From Streptomyces sp. JH34 (GTDB lineage Bacteria; Actinomycetota; Actinomycetes; Streptomycetales; Streptomycetaceae), in assembly GCF_029428875.1 (NCBI RefSeq), contig NZ_JAJSOO010000001.1, positions 5,456,001 through 5,520,000 of the forward strand: a stretch of 64,000 nucleotides of DNA, written 5' to 3'. The notes under the pieces are model-generated. The model searched no databases and was not told the DNA's origin. It worked only from the letters and a program-made list of their open reading frames with translations. Made by a program: the position numbers and the translations under genes. This document shows positions 8,342 to 17,493 of the stretch, one piece after another. Each line of letters starts with the position of its first letter. The first letter of the stretch is position 1.

Positions 8342-9790
8342 TCAGGCGCGCGGCACCGCCTCGCCCGACGCGGCGTCGACCACCTTCCGGCCGCCCAGGG
8401 GCGCGTCCAGCGTCACCTTCCGGGTCAGCTCCTTGGCGATCATGATGCAGGCCTTACCCGGGTCCGGCTTCGACTCGGTGACCGTCACCCGCACCGACGT
8501 GCCGTCCTCCGAGGCGCGGGCCGCGTACGTACTGCACACGCCGCCCCAGAAGGTCACCTCCAGCGTCCGGCCGTCCGCGCTGTACGAGGTGATGGCCGCG
8601 CCCTCGGCGGCCGGGTCCTTCGTGGGTGCCGGCGAAGGGCCGGTGCTCGGCCGCGCGAGGTGGTCCGGGGCGACCGCGACCTGGACGATCGTGTTCCCGG
8701 GGCCACCTCCTGCGGGCTCCACGGAGAAGATCCACGAGGGTACGAGGATCTGCTCGCCGTCCGCGTACTGCGCCGAGAGCCCGAACGCGGCCTTGTCGAC
8801 CGTCACCGTGGTGGCCGGCGGGGTTCCCTTCCCGGAGCCGCAGTCGGCCTTCGGGGTCTTGGTGCCGTCCTCCAGGGGCTCGGGCGTCGCGCAGCCGCCG
8901 ATGTCGGGCCGGGCCACCCGCCGGCTGTCCGCGTTCAGCTGCTCGAGCGCCTCGTCCGCACCGGTCACCGGATAGCTGTCGCCCTTCGACAGCCCCTTCA
9001 GGTGCCCGCTGCCGCCCACGATCTCGCCCCCGGCGCCCACCTGGATCCCGGTCGACCAGCCGTACGTGGGAAGCCCGCCCACCACGGGGTCGGCGTTCAC
9101 CACCCGGACGGAACCCATCAGCCGGCCGGCGTCGAGCGCGGCGTCGTCCTGCCCCACGGCCTCGAGCACCGGAACCGCAGCCGCCTTCGCGGCCCTCTCG
9201 CCGACGGGCGAGCCGGACGGCGGCGTCCGGTCCTGCTTCGCACAGCTCGGGCCGGGGTCGCACGCGTCCGGGCCGCCGGATCCGTACCGGGCGAACGTCC
9301 AGGTCCCGGGCGCCTGCTTGACCACCTTCAGCACGGGTCCGGAACCGTCGTCGTCGCTGCCCACCCTCCACGCGGTGCCGTCCGTGTGCGGTGTGCCCCG
9401 CACTCCGAGCGCCTTCGCCAGCCGTGCCACCTCGGCCGAGGTCACCGCGCCCTCGGCACGGTGCACGGCGGCGCTGCCGGGGCCGTCCGGCAGTTCCCCG
9501 GACGCGCGGTAGACGACTCCGCCGCCGTGCGGATCGGGTTCCCCGGGGGCGATGCCTTGCGGGGGCCCGGTCGGGTCACCGTCCGCCGGCGCGTCGAGAG
9601 AGAGCGGCGGGGGTGATCCGGCCCCGGGGTCGGAGAGAAGGCCGGGCGTCGTCTCGCCCGAGGTGTTCGATGCCCAGTACGCGCCGCCGCCACCGGCGAG
9701 CAGCACCGCTGCCGCCACCGAGGCCGCGACGAGGGGCGAACGCCGTCGCCGGGTGCCGGTCACATCGTTCTCGGGTCGCTCGGTGCTCAC
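8342..9790 (-). CDS. Hypothetical membrane-anchored secreted protein
   Basis: 482 residues that I do not recognise beyond conserved Streptomyces hypotheticals. A basic N-terminus (TGTRRRRSP) is followed by one hydrophobic segment at about 20-37, which should anchor or export the protein. The rest is polar, with a Pro/Gly/Asp-rich linker (about 45-100) and four cysteines in a 'DACDPGPSCAKQ' segment and further 'GCATPE', 'DCGSGKG' and 'VCSTYA' sites, which could form disulfides outside the cell. No enzymatic motif is visible. ATG 9790 follows AAGGAGCGATCCG, a good ribosome site. It is transcribed away from the small gene at 9922. Confidence 0.75.
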   Translation of the reverse strand: MSTERPENDVTGTRRRRSPLVAASVAAAVLLAGGGGAYWASNTSGETTPGLLSDPGAGSPPPLSLDAPADGDPTGPPQGIAPGEPDPHGGGVVYRASGELPDGPGSAAVHRAEGAVTSAEVARLAKALGVRGTPHTDGTAWRVGSDDDGSGPVLKVVKQAPGTWTFARYGSGGPDACDPGPSCAKQDRTPPSGSPVGERAAKAAAVPVLEAVGQDDAALDAGRLMGSVRVVNADPVVGGLPTYGWSTGIQVGAGGEIVGGSGHLKGLSKGDSYPVTGADEALEQLNADSRRVARPDIGGCATPEPLEDGTKTPKADCGSGKGTPPATTVTVDKAAFGLSAQYADGEQILVPSWIFSVEPAGGGPGNTIVQVAVAPDHLARPSTGPSPAPTKDPAAEGAAITSYSADGRTLEVTFWGGVCSTYAARASEDGTSVRVTVTESKPDPGKACIMIAKELTRKVTLDAPLGGRKVVDAASGEAVPRA

Positions 9791-9921
9791 CGGATCGCTC
9801 CTTCGACTGCGTAGCCGTCACTGGCTCGTCGCCAGTGCCCCGAGTGGGGACGACGGTGTGACGGAGCGAGGAAGCGCGCGGTTCCCCCGGCCGGTGCGGG
9901 GAGCGGCCCGGTGCCGTCGGA

Positions 9922-10119
9922 TCAGTCCCCGTAGTCGGACATGGCGTCCACCATCCGGGCCGAGGCCGGCGGCACCGTGACGCCGTGGATCCGGGACGGC
10001 TCCACCGGCTTCGTCGTGGTCTTCTCGGGCACGGCCCAGTGCGGCGCCATCCGTGCGCAGTCACCGCGCAGCTCGGCCAGGCTCATCTCGGACTCGCGCG
10101 GAACGATGGTGTTCGACAT
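9922..10119 (-). CDS. Small conserved hypothetical protein
   Basis: A 65-residue reading frame starting MSNTIVPRESEMSLAELRGDC, with two halves: a short helical start and a Pro/Ala-rich end. It has no membrane segment or known motif. It is favoured over the opposite-strand frame at 9941-10213 because its composition looks coding and because the space upstream is AT-richer and promoter-like. The ribosome site before ATG 10119 is weak. Function unknown. Confidence 0.55.
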   Translation of the reverse strand: MSNTIVPRESEMSLAELRGDCARMAPHWAVPEKTTTKPVEPSRIHGVTVPPASARMVDAMSDYGD

Positions 10120-10279
10120 AACGGCACCGTACGCAGGGCAGCGCCCAGGTAGAAAGACCTACTATCGGGTAGTTTTCACCCTTCGGGCACGGTGGCGGCA
10201 CCGGGTAGCGTGAACTGTCACGCCGTCCCGGAGGGCGCGCTCACGCGTTCCCTCCGCCTCCCGCAGGAGCAGCCTCCCC

Positions 10280-11254
10280 GTGCGCATCGCAGTCACCGGC
10301 TCCATCGCCACAGACCACCTCATGACCTTCCCCGGCCGATTCGCCGACCAGTTGGTCGCCGATCAGCTGCACACGGTCTCGCTCTCCTTCCTCGTCGACA
10401 ACCTCGACGTGCGCCGCGGGGGAGTGGGCGCGAACATCGCCTTCGGCATGGGCGTGCTCGGCACGCAGCCGATCCTGGTCGGTGCCGCCGGCGCGGACTT
10501 CGACGACTACCGCGCCTGGCTCGACCGGCACGGCGTCGACACCGACTCCATCCGGATCTCCGAGGTCCTGCACACGGCGCGCTTCGTGTGCACGACGGAC
10601 GCCGACCACAACCAGATCGGCTCCTTCTACACGGGCGCCATGAGCGAGGCCCGGCTGATCGAGCTCAAGAGCGTCGCCGACCGCGTCGGCGGCCTCGACC
10701 TCGTCTCGATCGGCGCCGACGATCCCGAGGCGATGCTCCGCCACACGGAGGAGTGCCGCTCGCGGGGCATCCCGTTCGCCGCGGACTTCTCGCAGCAGAT
10801 CGCCCGGATGGGCGGCGAGGAGATCCGGATCCTCCTCGACGGTGCGACGTACCTCTTCTCCAACGAGTACGAGAAGGGGCTCATCGAGTCCAAGACCGGC
10901 TGGAGCGACGAGGAGATCCTGTCCAAGGTCGGCCACCGCGTCACCACCCTCGGTTCCCGTGGCGTCCGCATCGAGCGGGCCGGCCAGGACCCCATCGAGG
11001 TCGGCTGCGCCGAGGAGGAGCAGAAGGCGGACCCGACCGGCGTCGGCGACGCCTTCCGGGCCGGTTTCCTCTCCGGTCTCGCCTGGGGCGTGGGTCTGGA
11101 GCGCGCCGCCCAGGTCGGCTGCATGCTCGCGACCCTGGTCATCGAGACGGTGGGCACCCAGGAGTACACCCTGCGCCGCACCCACTTCATGGACCGCTTC
11201 ACCAAGGCCTACGGCGACGAGGCGGCCTCCGAGGTCCGTCAGCACCTCTCCTGA
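10280..11254 (+). CDS. PfkB-family carbohydrate (ribokinase/adenosine kinase-like) kinase
   Basis: 324 residues. The fold is marked by the N-terminal 'RIAVTGSIATDHLM' strand, the first PfkB signature 'GGVGANIAFGMGVLG' (about 49-63) and the second 'DPTGVGDAFRAGFLSGL' (about 252-268) with the catalytic Asp in 'GVGDAF'. The enzyme phosphorylates a sugar or nucleoside with ATP. In actinobacteria this subgroup is often annotated as adenosine kinase; the substrate is not decided by sequence alone. GTG 10280 has GGAGCAG at about 9 nt. It faces the cysteine desulfurase gene tail to tail, with 19 bp between. Confidence 0.88.
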   Translation: MRIAVTGSIATDHLMTFPGRFADQLVADQLHTVSLSFLVDNLDVRRGGVGANIAFGMGVLGTQPILVGAAGADFDDYRAWLDRHGVDTDSIRISEVLHTARFVCTTDADHNQIGSFYTGAMSEARLIELKSVADRVGGLDLVSIGADDPEAMLRHTEECRSRGIPFAADFSQQIARMGGEEIRILLDGATYLFSNEYEKGLIESKTGWSDEEILSKVGHRVTTLGSRGVRIERAGQDPIEVGCAEEEQKADPTGVGDAFRAGFLSGLAWGVGLERAAQVGCMLATLVIETVGTQEYTLRRTHFMDRFTKAYGDEAASEVRQHLS

Positions 11255-11273
11255 CACCTCCGGTTTCCGTGGG

Positions 11274-12656
11274 TCAGAGGAGGCGGCGGACCACGTAGGC
11301 CGAGCCGTGGTCCGCCGGCTCCTCGCCCACGTACTCCTGTTCACGCATCGCGCACCAGGCCGGAATGTCGAGGCGGGCGGCCTCGTCGTCGGAGAGCACC
11401 GTCACCGTGCCGCCCACGGGTACCTCTCCGATCACCTTTGCGAGTTCGATCACCGGAACGGGGCAGCGCCTGCCCAGTGCGTCGATCACCAGCGAGGTCC
11501 GTGGCGTGGGGGAGGGGGCCGCCGAGGCGGGGGCGCCGAGCCTCTGCCGCACCTCGGCCACCACGCCCGGCAGTACGCCGAGGAAGCCGTCGACGTCCTC
11601 CTCCGTGGTCCCGGCGGGAAGGGACACGCGGATGTTCCCCTCCGTGAGCACGCCCATCGCCTTGAGGACATGGCTCGGCGTCAGGGTGCTGCTCGTGCAG
11701 GACGATCCGGACGAAACGGAGAATCCGGCCCGGTCCAGCTCATGGAGCAACGTCTCTCCGTCGACATAGAGACAGGAGAAGGTGACCAGATGCGGCAGTC
11801 GCCGCACCGGATCGCCGACCACCTCCACATCAGGCACCAGGGTCCCCACCGCGGCCCTGACCCGGTCCACCAGGGCGCGCAGCCGTGCGGCCTCCGCCGC
11901 GGCCTCCGCGCGCACCGCCCGCAGCGAGGCCGCCGCCGCCACGATCGCCGGGATGTTCTCGAAGCCCGCGGCGCGGCCCGACTCCCTCTCGTCGGCCGGG
12001 CCTTGGGCTGCGAAACGGACGCCCTTGCGCACGGCCAGCAGACCGACCCCGGCCGGCCCGCCCCACTTGTGCGCGCTCGCCGTCAGCAGTGACCAGCGGC
12101 CGGGGACCGGGCCCCAGCCCAGTGACTGCGCGGCGTCCACCAGCAGGGGCACGCCCGCGTCGGCGCAGATCTCGGCGGTCTCCGCGACCGGCTGCTCGGT
12201 CCCCACCTCGTGGTTGGCGGACTGCAGACACGCCAGCGCGGTGTCCGCGCGAAGAGCCAGCCCGTAGGCCGAGGGGTCCACCGCGCCGGTCCGGTCCACC
12301 GGTACCTCGGTGAACGATCCGCCGGCCGCCTCCAGCGCCGCGGCCGCGTGGAGCACCGACGAGTGCTCGACGGCGGAGAGCGCCAGATGGCGGCCGACAC
12401 GCCGACGCCCGGAAAGTGCGCCGGCGACCGCCGAGTGCACAGCGCGGGTGCCGGACGACGTGAAGACCAGCTCGTCCGGGCGGCAGCCGACTGCCTCGGC
12501 GGCGGCTTCCCTGGCCGCGTCCAGCAGCAGCGCGGCCCGCCGCCCCTCACGGTAGAGGCGGGCCGGATCGGCCCAGCCCTCGTCCAGGGAGGCAAGCAGC
12601 GCCTGGCGGGCGACGGGATGCAGGGGGGCGGAGGAAGCCGCGTCGAAGTAGGGCAC
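11274..12656 (-). CDS. Cysteine desulfurase fused to a C-terminal TusA sulfurtransferase domain
   Basis: 460 residues in two parts. Residues 1 to about 370 are an IscS/NifS-type class V PLP enzyme: His98 in 'VEHSS', the PLP lysine Lys197 in 'TASAHKWGG', and the active-site loop 'SSGSSCTSS' near 320. Residues about 385-460 are a TusA domain with the CPxP motif at Cys398 ('RRCPVPVIEL'). The desulfurase takes sulfur from cysteine as a persulfide; a TusA domain in the same chain could accept it and pass it on for tRNA thiolation, cofactor or Fe-S synthesis. It is divergent from ctaC. The family is IscS-like rather than SufS-like, so its main acceptor is uncertain. Confidence 0.9.
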   Translation of the reverse strand: MPYFDAASSAPLHPVARQALLASLDEGWADPARLYREGRRAALLLDAAREAAAEAVGCRPDELVFTSSGTRAVHSAVAGALSGRRRVGRHLALSAVEHSSVLHAAAALEAAGGSFTEVPVDRTGAVDPSAYGLALRADTALACLQSANHEVGTEQPVAETAEICADAGVPLLVDAAQSLGWGPVPGRWSLLTASAHKWGGPAGVGLLAVRKGVRFAAQGPADERESGRAAGFENIPAIVAAAASLRAVRAEAAAEAARLRALVDRVRAAVGTLVPDVEVVGDPVRRLPHLVTFSCLYVDGETLLHELDRAGFSVSSGSSCTSSTLTPSHVLKAMGVLTEGNIRVSLPAGTTEEDVDGFLGVLPGVVAEVRQRLGAPASAAPSPTPRTSLVIDALGRRCPVPVIELAKVIGEVPVGGTVTVLSDDEAARLDIPAWCAMREQEYVGEEPADHGSAYVVRRLL

Positions 12657-12829
12657 GCCGTCACGCTAGCCCGCACGGGCGTGACCGGGTGACCGGCCGC
12701 CGTCGTGGCAGGGGGAGCGGTGGGGAGAGGGGGCGTCAGATGGCGGCCCGAGGCCCGCACTCCATCCCTTCGGGGTGTCGTGCGGCGCGTTGGGCACCCT
12801 CCCCGCGCGGCCCCAAATAGCGTCCAGTA

Positions 12830-12858
12830 GGGTTTGGTCCGCATAAACATCCAAACCC
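12830..12858. promoter_or_regulatory. Perfect inverted repeat upstream of ctaC
   Basis: GGGTTTGG (12830-12837) and CCAAACCC (12851-12858) form perfect 8-bp arms around a 13-nt AT-rich spacer, 82 bp before the ctaC start and 174 bp before the divergent desulfurase start. It could be an operator for a dimeric regulator or the base of a leader hairpin. I do not recognise the sequence as a known box. Confidence 0.45.
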
Positions 12859-12939
12859 CTGCCCGCGTCAGGGCCGGCGACCGACCAAGTGAGACGGCCG
12901 CGCCGAACCGTGCGGGCGAGACTCTCGGGAAGGCGCTAC

Positions 12940-13908
12940 GTGAGTCCCAACGGCTCCGACCGCTCGTCGCGGCGCCCGATGCGGCGGAAGCTGCCGCAGG
13001 TGCTGACTGCGGGCCTGGTCCTGGCGACGGCCTCCGGTTGTTCATACAACTGGGAGGATTTCCCCCGCCTCGGTATGCCCACCCCGGTAACGGAAGAGGC
13101 CCCTCGGATCCTCTCCCTCTGGCAGGGCTCGTGGGCGGCTGCGCTCGCCACGGGTGTCCTCGTCTGGGGGCTGATCCTGTGGAGCGTCATCTTCCACCGG
13201 CGAAGCAGGACCAAGGTGGAGGTACCTCAGCAGACCAGGTACAACATGCCCATCGAGGCGCTGTACACAGTGGTCCCCCTGATCATCGTCTCGGTGTTCT
13301 TCTACTTCACCGCGCGCGATGAATCGAAGCTCCTCGAGCTCAGCCCCAAGCCGGCCCACACCATCAACGTGGTCGGCTACCAGTGGAGCTGGGGCTTCAA
13401 CTACATCGAGAACGTGGAGGGCTCGCCCTCCACCGGCGGCGAGGTCCCCAAGGAGCTCGACGCCATCCCCGACAAGTTCCGCAAGGACTTCCCCGCGGAC
13501 GCCGGCGGCGTCTACGACGTGGGCATCCCCGGGACGCGTAACCCGCAGAACGGCAACCCGGGTCCGACCCTGTGGCTGCCGAAGGGCGAGAAGGTCCGCT
13601 TCGTCCTGACTTCGCGTGACGTCATCCACTCCTTCTGGGTGGTGCCGTTCCTCATGAAGCAGGACGTCATTCCGGGCCACACCAACTCCTTCGAGGTCAC
13701 GCCGAAGAAGGAGGGCACCTACATGGGTAAGTGCGCCGAGCTCTGCGGCGTCGACCACTCCCGGATGCTCTTCAACGTCAAGATCGTCTCTCCGGAGCGT
13801 TACCAGCAGCACCTCAAGGAGCTGGCGGCGAAGGGTCAGACGGGCTACGTGCCGGCAGGCATCGAGCAGACGGACCCGGCCAGGAATGCGGAGACGAACA
13901 AACTGTGA
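12940..13908 (+). CDS. ctaC: Cytochrome c oxidase subunit II
   Basis: 322 residues from GTG 12940, which has GGGAAGG at about 7 nt; the upstream in-frame ATG at 12889 gives an unlikely Arg-rich extension. A lipoprotein-like signal ends 'LATASGCSYNW'. Two membrane helices (about 62-84 and 101-122) precede a cupredoxin domain with the binuclear CuA site 'MGKCAELCGVDHSRM' and the matching His in 'DVIHSFWVVP'. It receives electrons from the QcrC cytochrome c in the bcc-aa3 supercomplex and passes them to heme a of CtaD. Its stop overlaps the ctaD start (GTGA). An insertion between the second helix and the CuA core ('GSPSTGGEVPKELD') is typical of actinobacterial CtaC. Confidence 0.95.
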   Translation: MSPNGSDRSSRRPMRRKLPQVLTAGLVLATASGCSYNWEDFPRLGMPTPVTEEAPRILSLWQGSWAAALATGVLVWGLILWSVIFHRRSRTKVEVPQQTRYNMPIEALYTVVPLIIVSVFFYFTARDESKLLELSPKPAHTINVVGYQWSWGFNYIENVEGSPSTGGEVPKELDAIPDKFRKDFPADAGGVYDVGIPGTRNPQNGNPGPTLWLPKGEKVRFVLTSRDVIHSFWVVPFLMKQDVIPGHTNSFEVTPKKEGTYMGKCAELCGVDHSRMLFNVKIVSPERYQQHLKELAAKGQTGYVPAGIEQTDPARNAETNKL

Positions 13909-15641
13909 GCATCCTCAACGAATCCCAGGGTGCCGCGGCAGCAGACGACTCGTTCGAGGACGAGCTGCCGGTGCGGCGCAAGCAGCCGGGGAGTGTCGTC
14001 GTCAAGTGGCTGACCACCACTGACCACAAGACGATCGGCACGATGTACCTGGTCACATCGTTCGCCTTCTTCTGCATCGGTGGCCTCCTCGCGCTCTTCA
14101 TGCGCGCCGAGCTGGCCCGTCCGGGTACGCAGATCATGTCGAACGAGCAGTTCAACCAGGCGTTCACGATGCACGGCACGATCATGCTGCTGATGTTCGC
14201 GACGCCGCTGTTCGCAGGATTCGCGAACTGGATCATGCCGCTGCAGATCGGCGCGCCCGACGTGGCGTTCCCGCGGCTGAACATGTTCGCGTACTGGCTG
14301 TACCTCTTCGGTTCGCTGATCGCCGTGGCCGGCTTCCTCACCCCGCAGGGTGCGGCCGACTTCGGCTGGTTCGCCTACTCCCCGCTGTCGGACGCGGTCC
14401 GTTCGCCGGGTGTCGGTGCCGACATGTGGATCATGGGTCTGGCCTTCTCCGGCTTCGGCACGATCCTCGGTTCGGTCAACTTCATCACCACGATCATCTG
14501 CATGCGCGCGCCCGGCATGACGATGTTCCGCATGCCGATCTTCACCTGGAACGTCCTGCTGACCGGTGTCCTGGTCCTGCTGGCCTTCCCCGTGCTCGCC
14601 GCCGCGCTCTTCGCGCTGGAGGTCGACCGGAAATTCGGCGCACATATCTTCGACGCCTCCAACGGCGGCGCCTTGCTGTGGCAACACCTCTTCTGGTTCT
14701 TCGGCCATCCAGAGGTGTACATCATCGCTCTACCGTTCTTCGGAATCATTTCCGAGATCATTCCGGTATTCAGCCGCAAGCCGATGTTCGGCTACATCGG
14801 CCTGATCAGCGCGACGATCGCCATCGCCGGCCTTTCGGTGACGGTGTGGGCGCACCACATGTATGTCACCGGTGGCGTGCTGTTGCCGTTCTTCTCCTTC
14901 ATGACGTTCCTCATCGCGGTGCCGACCGGGGTGAAGTTCTTCAACTGGATCGGCACGATGTGGAAGGGGTCGTTGTCCTTCGAGACACCGATGCTCTGGT
15001 CCGTCGGCTTCCTGATCACCTTCGCCTTCGGTGGTCTGACCGGCGTCATCCTGGCCTCGCCGCCGCTGGACTTCCACATCTCCGACTCGTACTTCGTGGT
15101 CGCGCACTTCCACTACGTCGTCTTCGGCACCGTGGTCTTCGCGATGTTCGCCGGATTCCACTTCTGGTGGCCGAAGTTCACCGGCAAGATGCTGGACGAG
15201 CGGCTCGGGAAGATGACCTTCTGGACGCTGTTCGTCGGCTTCCACGGCACCTTCCTGGTGCAGCACTGGCTGGGCGCCGAGGGCATGCCGCGGCGTTACG
15301 CGGACTACCTCGCCGCCGACGGCTTCACCGCCCTGAACACGATCTCGACGATCTCCTCGTTCGTGCTCGGACTGTCGATGCTTCCGTTCATGTACAACGT
15401 CTGGAAGACCGCCAAGTACGGCAAGAAGATCGAGGTCGACGACCCCTGGGGCTACGGCCGTTCCCTCGAATGGGCGACGTCCTGCCCGCCGCCGCGGCAC
15501 AACTTCCTCAGCCTGCCGCGGATCCGTTCCGAATCCCCGGCGTTCGACCTGCACCACCCGGAGATCACGGCGCTCGAGCAGCTGGATCACCTCTCCGAGG
15601 GTGAGAAGGTCCTCGTCGGCGGCAAGGAGGACGGCAAGTGA
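13905..15641 (+). CDS. ctaD: Cytochrome c oxidase subunit I (aa3 type)
   Basis: 578 residues. Twelve membrane helices are expected. Ligands are visible: the heme a His in 'FTMHGTIMLL', the CuB His and cross-linked Tyr in 'FFGHPEVYIIALP', the CuB pair in 'VWAHHMYVTGG', and heme His residues in 'VAHFHYVVFG'. It reduces oxygen to water and pumps protons. GTG 13905 overlaps the ctaC stop; the longer in-frame opening from 13731 lies inside ctaC and is rejected. ctaF starts on its stop codon, so ctaC-ctaD-ctaF is one translationally coupled operon. Confidence 0.97.
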   Translation: MSILNESQGAAAADDSFEDELPVRRKQPGSVVVKWLTTTDHKTIGTMYLVTSFAFFCIGGLLALFMRAELARPGTQIMSNEQFNQAFTMHGTIMLLMFATPLFAGFANWIMPLQIGAPDVAFPRLNMFAYWLYLFGSLIAVAGFLTPQGAADFGWFAYSPLSDAVRSPGVGADMWIMGLAFSGFGTILGSVNFITTIICMRAPGMTMFRMPIFTWNVLLTGVLVLLAFPVLAAALFALEVDRKFGAHIFDASNGGALLWQHLFWFFGHPEVYIIALPFFGIISEIIPVFSRKPMFGYIGLISATIAIAGLSVTVWAHHMYVTGGVLLPFFSFMTFLIAVPTGVKFFNWIGTMWKGSLSFETPMLWSVGFLITFAFGGLTGVILASPPLDFHISDSYFVVAHFHYVVFGTVVFAMFAGFHFWWPKFTGKMLDERLGKMTFWTLFVGFHGTFLVQHWLGAEGMPRRYADYLAADGFTALNTISTISSFVLGLSMLPFMYNVWKTAKYGKKIEVDDPWGYGRSLEWATSCPPPRHNFLSLPRIRSESPAFDLHHPEITALEQLDHLSEGEKVLVGGKEDGK

Positions 15642-16036
15642 AGATCCAGGGCAAGCTCTTCATCTGGCTGAGCGTCTTCATGCTGATCATGGCCGTCACG
15701 TACGGCGTCTGGTCGAAGGAGCCGGTCGGTACCACCGCGCTGGTCCTGTCCTTCGGGCTGACCATCATGATCGGCTTCTACCTGGCCTTCACGGCCAACC
15801 GGGTCGACGCGATGGCCCAGGACAACAAGGAAGCCGACGTCGCGGACGAGGCCGGTGAGGTGGGCTTCTTCTCGCCGCACAGCTGGCAGCCGCTCTCCCT
15901 GGCCATCGGCGGTGCCTTTCTCTTCCTGGGCGTCGTCTTCGGCTGGTGGCTCGCCTACTTCGCCGCGCCGCTGCTCCTGATCGGCCTCTTCGGCTGGGTC
16001 TTCGAGTACTACCGGGGCGAGAACCGCACCCAGTAG
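15638..16036 (+). CDS. ctaF: Cytochrome c oxidase subunit IV (actinobacterial)
   Basis: 132 residues with four hydrophobic helices in two pairs (about 6-24, 30-50, 83-103 and 105-122) and a charged loop between. This is the actinobacteria-specific small subunit of the aa3 oxidase. GTG 15638 overlaps the ctaD stop. The strong hairpin at 16068 ends the operon. Confidence 0.93.
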   Translation: MKIQGKLFIWLSVFMLIMAVTYGVWSKEPVGTTALVLSFGLTIMIGFYLAFTANRVDAMAQDNKEADVADEAGEVGFFSPHSWQPLSLAIGGAFLFLGVVFGWWLAYFAAPLLLIGLFGWVFEYYRGENRTQ

Positions 16037-16067
16037 GACGCGGCCGCACCGGACGCGTTGCACCCGT

Positions 16068-16111
16068 ACGGGGGCCCGGCCCGCTCAGTGATGAGCGGGC
16101 CGGGCCCCCGT
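16068..16111 (+). terminator. Terminator of ctaCDF
   Basis: A perfect 19-bp stem (16068-16086 with 16093-16111), loop AGTGAT, followed by TTT, lies 32 bp after the ctaF stop. Confidence 0.88.
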
Positions 16112-16161
16112 TTGCAGTCACTGAACGCGCTGGATCGGATGAATCTTCTTAGCGTGGGTTC

Positions 16162-17430
16162 ATGAACCACACGCCGCGCATCCGCACCGTAGTGAGCTGC
16201 ACTCTGCTGGTCGTGACCCTGGTAGCGGGTGCGACCGCCTGTGGAGGGCCCGACGGCGATCCGCTGTCGCTGAAGCCCTACGACGCCGCCGACCTGATCT
16301 CCTTCAACGGCCCGGCGAAGGACGAGAAGGCCGACCCCGGCAAGCCCCTCGAGGTCAGCGTCAAGGATGACGACGCGAAGATCACCGACGTGACGGCCGT
16401 CGACACCGAGGGCCGCCACCTGGCGGGCGAACTCGACGCCGACGGGAAGCGGTGGCACTCCATCACCTCGCTCGCCGCGGGCACCCGATACACCGTCAAG
16501 GTCTCCACCGAGAACGGTGACGGCGCCCCCGGCAGCCGTACGTACGCCTTCGGCACGACCGCGGCGAAGAAGTTCCTGAAGGTCGCGTTCGGCCCTCAGG
16601 CGGGCACCTACGGCGTCGGACAGCCCCTCACGGCGGAACTCAGTGCTCCGGTCCCCGACAGGGCGGCCAGGGCCACCGTGGAACGCGGGCTCCAGGTCCG
16701 GTCCGCGCCCGCCGTCCGGGGCTCCTGGTACTGGGTCGACGACAAGACGCTGCACTACCGGCCCAAGGAGTACTGGCCCGCCGGCGCCACCATCGACGTC
16801 CGCAGCAACCTCAAGGGCATCAAGGTCACGAACGCCCTCTACGGAGCGGCCGCGAAACCCCTCAAGCTCACCACCGGCGACCGCATAGAAGCGATCACCG
16901 ACGCCTCCGAGCACCACATGACCGTCCTCCGCAACGGCGAAGTGATCAACACCCTGCCGGTCACCACGGGCAAGCCCGGCTTCGACACGCGCAACGGCGT
17001 CAAGGTGGTGCTGGCCAAGGAGCAGTTCGTACGCATGCGCGGTGAGAGCATCGGCATCGCCGCCGGCTCCTCGGAGTCGTACGACCTGCCGGTCTACTGG
17101 GCGACACGCGTCACCTGGAGCGGTGAGTACGTCCACGCCGCGCCCTGGTCGACGGGTTCACAGGGCAACGCCAACGTCAGCCACGGCTGCACGGGGATGA
17201 GCACCGCGGACGCCCAGTGGTTCTTCGAGACCGTGCGCGAGGGCGACATCGTCAAGGTCGTCGGGAGCGGCGGCGAGACGATGACCCCGTTCGACAACGG
17301 CTTCGGCGACTGGAACCTGGACTGGGCCGCCTGGCTCAAGGGCAGCGCGCTGAACGGCGGCGGCACCCCGGACACGGACACGGACACGGGCGCCGACGTC
17401 GAGACGGCGCGGCTGCGCCCCCAGGTCTGA
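16162..17430 (+). CDS. L,D-transpeptidase lipoprotein with Ig-like domains
   Basis: 422 residues. The signal peptide ends in a lipobox-like 'AGATACGG' (Cys27), so the protein should be lipid-anchored outside the membrane. Two beta-rich Ig-like domains span about 35-235, followed by a YkuD catalytic domain (about 240-375) with the active-site motif 'SHGCTGMS' (His and Cys). It should form or remodel 3-3 cross-links in peptidoglycan. The C-terminus has a short TDTDTDTG repeat encoded by a GGACAC tandem. It separates ctaCDF from ctaE-qcrCAB but has its own space on both sides; a functional link with the oxidase is not implied. Confidence 0.92.
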   Translation: MNHTPRIRTVVSCTLLVVTLVAGATACGGPDGDPLSLKPYDAADLISFNGPAKDEKADPGKPLEVSVKDDDAKITDVTAVDTEGRHLAGELDADGKRWHSITSLAAGTRYTVKVSTENGDGAPGSRTYAFGTTAAKKFLKVAFGPQAGTYGVGQPLTAELSAPVPDRAARATVERGLQVRSAPAVRGSWYWVDDKTLHYRPKEYWPAGATIDVRSNLKGIKVTNALYGAAAKPLKLTTGDRIEAITDASEHHMTVLRNGEVINTLPVTTGKPGFDTRNGVKVVLAKEQFVRMRGESIGIAAGSSESYDLPVYWATRVTWSGEYVHAAPWSTGSQGNANVSHGCTGMSTADAQWFFETVREGDIVKVVGSGGETMTPFDNGFGDWNLDWAAWLKGSALNGGGTPDTDTDTGADVETARLRPQV

Positions 17431-17467
17431 TCCGGCCGGGGAGTGCGCCGCGCCGCGGAAAATCACC

Positions 17468-17492
17468 GCGGAGGGGTTCGGGGCCCCTCCGC
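17468..17492. terminator. Hairpin between convergent genes
   Basis: A 9-bp GC stem (17468-17476 with 17484-17492) lies between the transpeptidase gene and the receiver gene on the other strand. Confidence 0.6.
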
Positions 17493-17493
17493 C

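Noticed and set aside
9941..10213. Plus-strand 90-residue frame opposite the small hypothetical gene
   Set aside because: It runs through the promoter region of the sugar kinase and lacks a ribosome site; the minus-strand frame looks more like protein.
13731..13904. N-terminal extension of ctaD inside ctaC
   Set aside because: CtaD homologues begin near the GTG at 13905, which overlaps the ctaC stop; the extension is simply ctaC read out of frame.
17370..17392. GGACAC tandem repeat as a possible CRISPR or regulatory repeat
   Set aside because: It is a short in-frame repeat coding for TDTDTDTG at the end of the transpeptidase.
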